Assembly (NCBI GenBank): GCA_021792815.1
Contig: JAJYTX010000081.1
Span: 1-9,172, forward strand
Length of the DNA stretch: 9,172 bases
Origin: Pseudomonadota bacterium
GTDB lineage: Bacteria; Pseudomonadota; Gammaproteobacteria; Steroidobacterales; Steroidobacteraceae
Reading direction: 5' to 3'
The translations under genes were made by a program, and so were the position numbers. Shown piece after piece: positions 6,500 through 9,172 of this stretch. The notes under the pieces were generated by a model. That model made no database searches. It worked only from the letters and a program-made list of their open reading frames with translations, and was not told the origin of the DNA. How positions within the stretch are numbered: the first letter of the stretch is position 1; the number at the start of each line of letters is the position of its first letter.

Positions 6500-6510
6500 G
6501 GCCTGGACAA
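6493..6510. promoter_or_regulatory. 18-bp near-perfect palindrome over the receptor -35 (operator candidate)
   Basis: TTGTCC (6493-6498) and GGACAA (6505-6510) flank CGGCCT, whose central GGCC is also symmetric, so 16 of 18 positions fit a perfect palindrome. It covers the proposed -35 of the receptor promoter, a common place for an operator. I cannot assign a regulator family from this motif. Confidence 0.4.
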
Positions 6511-6631
6511 AGTGTCTCTCATTTGCAACATAACAGATGTCACGACGTTGTATCCGGACATATTGTTGCTTTTCACCGACGCAGATACCGGACTCTGTCC
6601 AGAGCTTTTCACGCACAACGGAGTGCCAACG

Positions 6632-6655
6632 CGCGCCCGGGAGGGCCCGGACGCG
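6632..6655 (-). terminator. Possible 3' hairpin of the DUF192 gene
   Basis: CGCGCCCGGG (6632-6641) pairs with CCCGGACGCG (6646-6655) around a 4-base loop, a 10-bp stem with one position that is a G-U wobble in minus-strand RNA. It begins about 30 bases after the DUF192 stop. No T-tract follows, so intrinsic termination is uncertain. Confidence 0.3.
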
Positions 6656-6685
6656 ACGAAGCGAGTCCCGGGGTCGACGAGCCGA

Positions 6686-7192
6686 TTATTTCGGCGGGGT
6701 TGCGCTCCAGCGGACCTGCGAGCCGACCGTGATCCCGAGCTTGCGCGCCTCGCCGCCGCGGATCTCGATCACCGCCTCGACCGGCACGCCCGAGGAGAGC
6801 ACCGCGAGCGAGAACGGCCGCGCATCGGCGATGATCTTCGCAATCCGGCCGTCGGTGCCGACGAACAGCATGTCGAGGGGGATATACGTGTTCTTCATCC
6901 AGAACTGCGCCACCTGGGGCGGTTTCATCGGGAAGATCATGCCCTCGTCGGCGGGCAGGTCGCGCACGAACATCAGACCCTGCTCCTGGCGCGCCGCGGT
7001 GTTGGCGACCCAGGCATGAAACCGCTCCGGGTGGCCGGCGGCGTCGATGGTGAGCGTGGCGCGCGGAAAGTGCGTCAGGCTCTCGATGGACATCGATTGG
7101 GCGAGCGCCACGCCGCAGGCGAGCGAGAGAAGCAGCAGGGTCGCGGCGCGCAGCAGCGGAAAACAGTGGCTCTTGTGGAGAATTCCCGGCAT
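6686..7192 (-). CDS. Exported DUF192 family protein
   Basis: DUF192 (PF02643) proteins are small, mostly uncharacterised, often exported proteins of bacteria and archaea; no reaction is established. The 168-residue product has a signal peptide (about 1-31: basic start, L-L-R-A-A-T-L-L-L-L-S-L, ending A-L-A before Q32), so it should be periplasmic. The family core is clear: A-R-Q-E-Q-G-L-M-F-V-R-D-L (67-79), G-M-I-F-P-M (84-89), F-W-M-K-N-T-Y-I-P-L-D-M-L-F-V (97-111), V-P-V-E-A-V-I-E-I (136-144) and K-L-G-I-xx-G (151-157). The frame is open upstream to 7276, but I start at 7192 because the signal peptide begins there and GAGG lies 6 bases before this ATG. Length is normal for exported family members. 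It is transcribed toward the receptor gene, but 434 bases including the receptor's control region separate them, so it is probably its own unit, divergent from the phosphorylase gene. Confidence 0.92.
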   Translation of the reverse strand: MPGILHKSHCFPLLRAATLLLLSLACGVALAQSMSIESLTHFPRATLTIDAAGHPERFHAWVANTAARQEQGLMFVRDLPADEGMIFPMKPPQVAQFWMKNTYIPLDMLFVGTDGRIAKIIADARPFSLAVLSSGVPVEAVIEIRGGEARKLGITVGSQVRWSATPPK

Positions 7193-7334
7193 GTCGGACC
7201 TCGTTTTTTTCTGGACCGGTTCAAGGCACCCGTGCAGTGTACCCGCGGCCCGGCCTGAGGGGCGAGCCGCGCCCACGCCGGGGCCGCGCCGCGCAAGCCC
7301 CGGACGGATCAGTACGCGGGCCGCGCCGAGCGGC

Positions 7335-7340
7335 TAGACT
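7335..7340 (+). promoter_or_regulatory. Possible -10 element of the phosphorylase gene
   Basis: TAGACT (4 of 6 to TATAAT) lies 33 bases before the phosphorylase ATG, so the leader would be about 27 bases. No recognisable -35 is seen at the right distance. The same hexamer occurs at the proposed M32 peptidase promoter. This is suggestive only. Confidence 0.25.
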
Positions 7341-7373
7341 CTCGGGACGGATTCCGTTTCCATTGCCCCTGCC

Positions 7374-9172
7374 ATGCGCAACGCACTGCTTGAGATCATT
7401 CCGGTCGCTCCCGAGGCGCTGTCGCGCCTGCCGCAGCTCGCGAGCAACCTTTTTTTCAGCTGGCACCGGCCCATCCGTGCCCTGTTCGAGGACCTCGACC
7501 CGGAGCTGTGGAATCAATGCGGCGGCAATCCCCGCCTGATGCTGCGCAGCCTGCCGCAGGCCGCGCTCGATCGGGCCGCCGCAGACCCGTGCTACCTGGC
7601 CCGCTACCACGAGGCCCTGGCGACGCTCGACACGTACCTGGCCGCGCCACCGCACAACGAAGAGCCCCTGACCGCTTATTTCTGTGCCGAATACGGCTTC
7701 CACGAGAGCTTCCCGATCTACTCCGGGGGACTCGGGGTGCTGGCGGGGGATTACTGCAAGGCGGCGAGCGACGCCGGCGCGCCGTTCGTGGCGGTGGGCC
7801 TGCTCTACGAGCAGGGCTATTTCACCCAGACCGTGGACGATGATGGGGTGCAGCAGGCCGAATACCGGGCGCACGATCCGCGCGATCTGCCGGTCGAGCC
7901 GGTGCTCGGCTCCGCCGGCGAGTGGGTCCAGGTCAGCGTGCGCATCGCCGGGCGGGACGTGGTGGCGCGAATCTGGAAGGCGCAGACTGGCCGGATCGCC
8001 GTTTACCTGCTCGACACCAACACGCCGGAGAACGCCCCCTCGGACCGCGATATCACCCGCCGCCTCTACGGCGGCGACGAGGCGACCCGCATCCGCCAGG
8101 AGATGATCCTCGGCATCGGCGGCGTGCGGGCGCTGCGCCTGCTCGGATTGTCCCCTTCGGTGTGGCATCTGAACGAGGGACACGCCGCCTTCCTCATCCT
8201 GGAGCTGCTGCGCGAGCACGTCGCGCGGGGGCTGCCGTTCGATGCGGCGCTCGAGGCCACCGCCGCAGCCTGCGTATTCACCACCCACACCCCGGTCGCC
8301 GCCGGCCACGACACCTTCGGCCACGGACTGATCCTCGATCACTTCCACGATTTCATCCAAGAGCTCGGCGTGCCGGTCGAGCGTTTCCTCGATCTCGGGC
8401 ACACCTCCACGGCGCCAGGGTATTTCAACATGACGCACCTGGCGTTGAACGGCTCGCGGCACGTCAACGGCGTAAGCCGCATCCACGGCGGCGTCTCGCA
8501 GCAGCTGTGTGCGCATCGCTGGCCCGAGATCCGCCCCGAGGACAACCCGGTGGGTTTCGTGACCAACGGCGTGCACCTGCCCACCTTCCTGCACAAGCTC
8601 TGGGCGGAATTCTTCGACCGCGAGCTCGGGCCCGAGTGGCGCGAGCACCAGAGCGACACCGCGTTCTGGGAAAGGCTGCAGCACACGCCCGACGAGCGTT
8701 TCTGGGCGACCGGTCAGGCGGTCAAGGCGCGGATGCTCGAGGCGGTGCGCAACCGGCTGCGGCGGGAATTCGCGCGCAAGGGCTCGAGCGTGGCGCAGCT
8801 GCGCCACGTCACCCGTTCTCTCGACCCGGCGAGGCCCGACGTGCTCACGATCGGCTTCGCACGCCGCTTCGCCACCTACAAGCGCGCCACGCTGCTGCTG
8901 CGCGATCGGGCGCGCCTGGCGCAGCTGCTGAAGAATGCCGAGCGGCCCGTGGTGCTGCTGTTCGCCGGCAAGGCGCACCCGGCGGACGAGCCCGGCAAAC
9001 AGGTGCTGCGCGAAATCCGCCAGCTGATGACCTCGCCGGAGTTCATCGGCCGGATCGTCTTTCTCGAGGACTACGACCTGCAGCTCGCCCGCTCGCTGGT
9101 CTCGGGCGTGGACGTCTGGCTCAACAATCCGATCTACCCGCTGGAGGCGAGCGGCACCTCCGGCATGAAGGC
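7374..9172 (+). CDS. glgP: Alpha-glucan (glycogen/maltodextrin) phosphorylase, short DUF3417-type, 3' truncated by window
   Basis: This PLP-dependent GT35 enzyme cleaves alpha-1,4-glucan with phosphate to give glucose-1-phosphate, the degradative partner of GlgA. The first 599 codons are visible. The N-terminus (about 1-95, L-A-x-N-L-x-F-S-W-H) resembles the DUF3417 domain of TIGR02094-type bacterial/archaeal alpha-glucan phosphorylases, not the long E. coli GlgP/MalP type. Landmarks are A-E-Y-G-F-H-E-S (105-112), S-G-G-L-G-V-L-A-G-D (117-126), H-L-N-E-G-H-A-A-F (265-273), T-H-T-P-V-A-A-G-H-D (304-313), S-R-I-H-G-G-V-S (368-375), T-N-G-V-H (397-401), R-R-F-A-T-Y-K-R (497-504, phosphate-site lysine region), A-G-K-A-H-P (531-536) and E-A-S-G-T-S-G-M-K (591-599). 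K599 is the PLP lysine by family analogy and is the last whole codon. An in-frame stop at 7335-7337 with no other start codon between fixes the ATG at 7374, though its ribosome site is poor. The usual length is about 600 (archaeal) to about 850 (bacterial). Confidence 0.95.
   Translation, partial: MRNALLEIIPVAPEALSRLPQLASNLFFSWHRPIRALFEDLDPELWNQCGGNPRLMLRSLPQAALDRAAADPCYLARYHEALATLDTYLAAPPHNEEPLTAYFCAEYGFHESFPIYSGGLGVLAGDYCKAASDAGAPFVAVGLLYEQGYFTQTVDDDGVQQAEYRAHDPRDLPVEPVLGSAGEWVQVSVRIAGRDVVARIWKAQTGRIAVYLLDTNTPENAPSDRDITRRLYGGDEATRIRQEMILGIGGVRALRLLGLSPSVWHLNEGHAAFLILELLREHVARGLPFDAALEATAAACVFTTHTPVAAGHDTFGHGLILDHFHDFIQELGVPVERFLDLGHTSTAPGYFNMTHLALNGSRHVNGVSRIHGGVSQQLCAHRWPEIRPEDNPVGFVTNGVHLPTFLHKLWAEFFDRELGPEWREHQSDTAFWERLQHTPDERFWATGQAVKARMLEAVRNRLRREFARKGSSVAQLRHVTRSLDPARPDVLTIGFARRFATYKRATLLLRDRARLAQLLKNAERPVVLLFAGKAHPADEPGKQVLREIRQLMTSPEFIGRIVFLEDYDLQLARSLVSGVDVWLNNPIYPLEASGTSGMK

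Larger units (their letters stand above)
6252..6685. other. Regulatory region upstream of the TonB receptor gene (434 bases, no gene)
   Basis: No credible coding frame is present. From the receptor outward: a GC-rich leader (6252-6462) holding a direct repeat and a tight hairpin, an AT-rich promoter patch (about 6461-6493) flanked by two dyads, a mixed segment with small palindromes (CTCTG-TC-CAGAG at 6593-6604, overlapping GGAC-TCT-GTCC at 6590-6600), and a hairpin (6632-6655) beyond the end of the DUF192 gene. Base composition falls clearly around 6400-6620 compared with the neighbouring genes, as expected of a control region. Confidence 0.6.

Noticed and set aside
7115..7126. Lipoprotein processing site in the DUF192 signal peptide (S-L-A-C, Cys26)
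   Set aside because: There is no Leu/Val/Ile at the -3 position and hydrophobic residues continue past the cysteine to a normal A-L-A/Q signal-peptidase I site, so a soluble periplasmic protein is more likely.
7221..8978. 585-codon open frame on the minus strand opposite the phosphorylase
   Set aside because: It lies almost wholly antisense to a well-supported phosphorylase frame and shows low-complexity R/E/V/Q-rich sequence without domain signatures.
1..9172. CRISPR array, tRNA/rRNA genes, insertion sequences or attachment sites
   Set aside because: No regularly spaced repeats, no tRNA-like or rRNA-like sequence, no transposase or integrase frame and no terminal inverted repeats with target duplications were found by eye.

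Overview
This window looks like a stretch of chromosome from a GC-rich Gram-negative bacterium, most likely a gammaproteobacterium of the Xanthomonadales/Nevskiales/Steroidobacter kind. That placement rests on the high GC, a signal-peptide-bearing TonB-dependent receptor, a periplasmic DUF192 protein, and a GT5 glycogen synthase next to a short-type alpha-glucan phosphorylase. The taxonomy is inference; no rRNA or tRNA gene is visible to anchor it.

Layout from left to right: (1) the N-terminal part of an M32 (Taq-type) carboxypeptidase on the minus strand, cut by the window edge. (2) A 366-base gap upstream of glgA, holding a probable small single-pass membrane peptide gene (minus strand) with its own rho-independent-type terminator. 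(3) Glycogen synthase glgA on the plus strand. (4) A minus-strand block of three envelope or secreted proteins: an exported aspartyl protease with two retropepsin-like D-T-G motifs, a 974-residue TonB-dependent outer-membrane receptor, and an exported DUF192 protein. The receptor and the protease are separated by two very strong GC hairpins, and the receptor has a 434-base upstream region with a promoter candidate overlapped by two dyads. (5) On the plus strand, an alpha-glucan (glycogen/maltodextrin) phosphorylase, cut by the right edge exactly at its PLP-binding lysine.

The plus-strand genes form a glycogen pair: GlgA elongates alpha-1,4-glucan from ADP-glucose, and the phosphorylase releases glucose-1-phosphate from it. 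The minus-strand block lies between them and is oriented against both, so it is probably transcribed separately. Whether the receptor brings in a glucan or other sugar related to this locus cannot be told from the sequence. I found no CRISPR array, insertion sequence, prophage gene or RNA gene. I see no clearly new defence or mobile system; the best candidates for something undescribed are the small membrane ORF antisense to the glgA leader, the receptor's dyad-flanked promoter, and the two-DTG protease.
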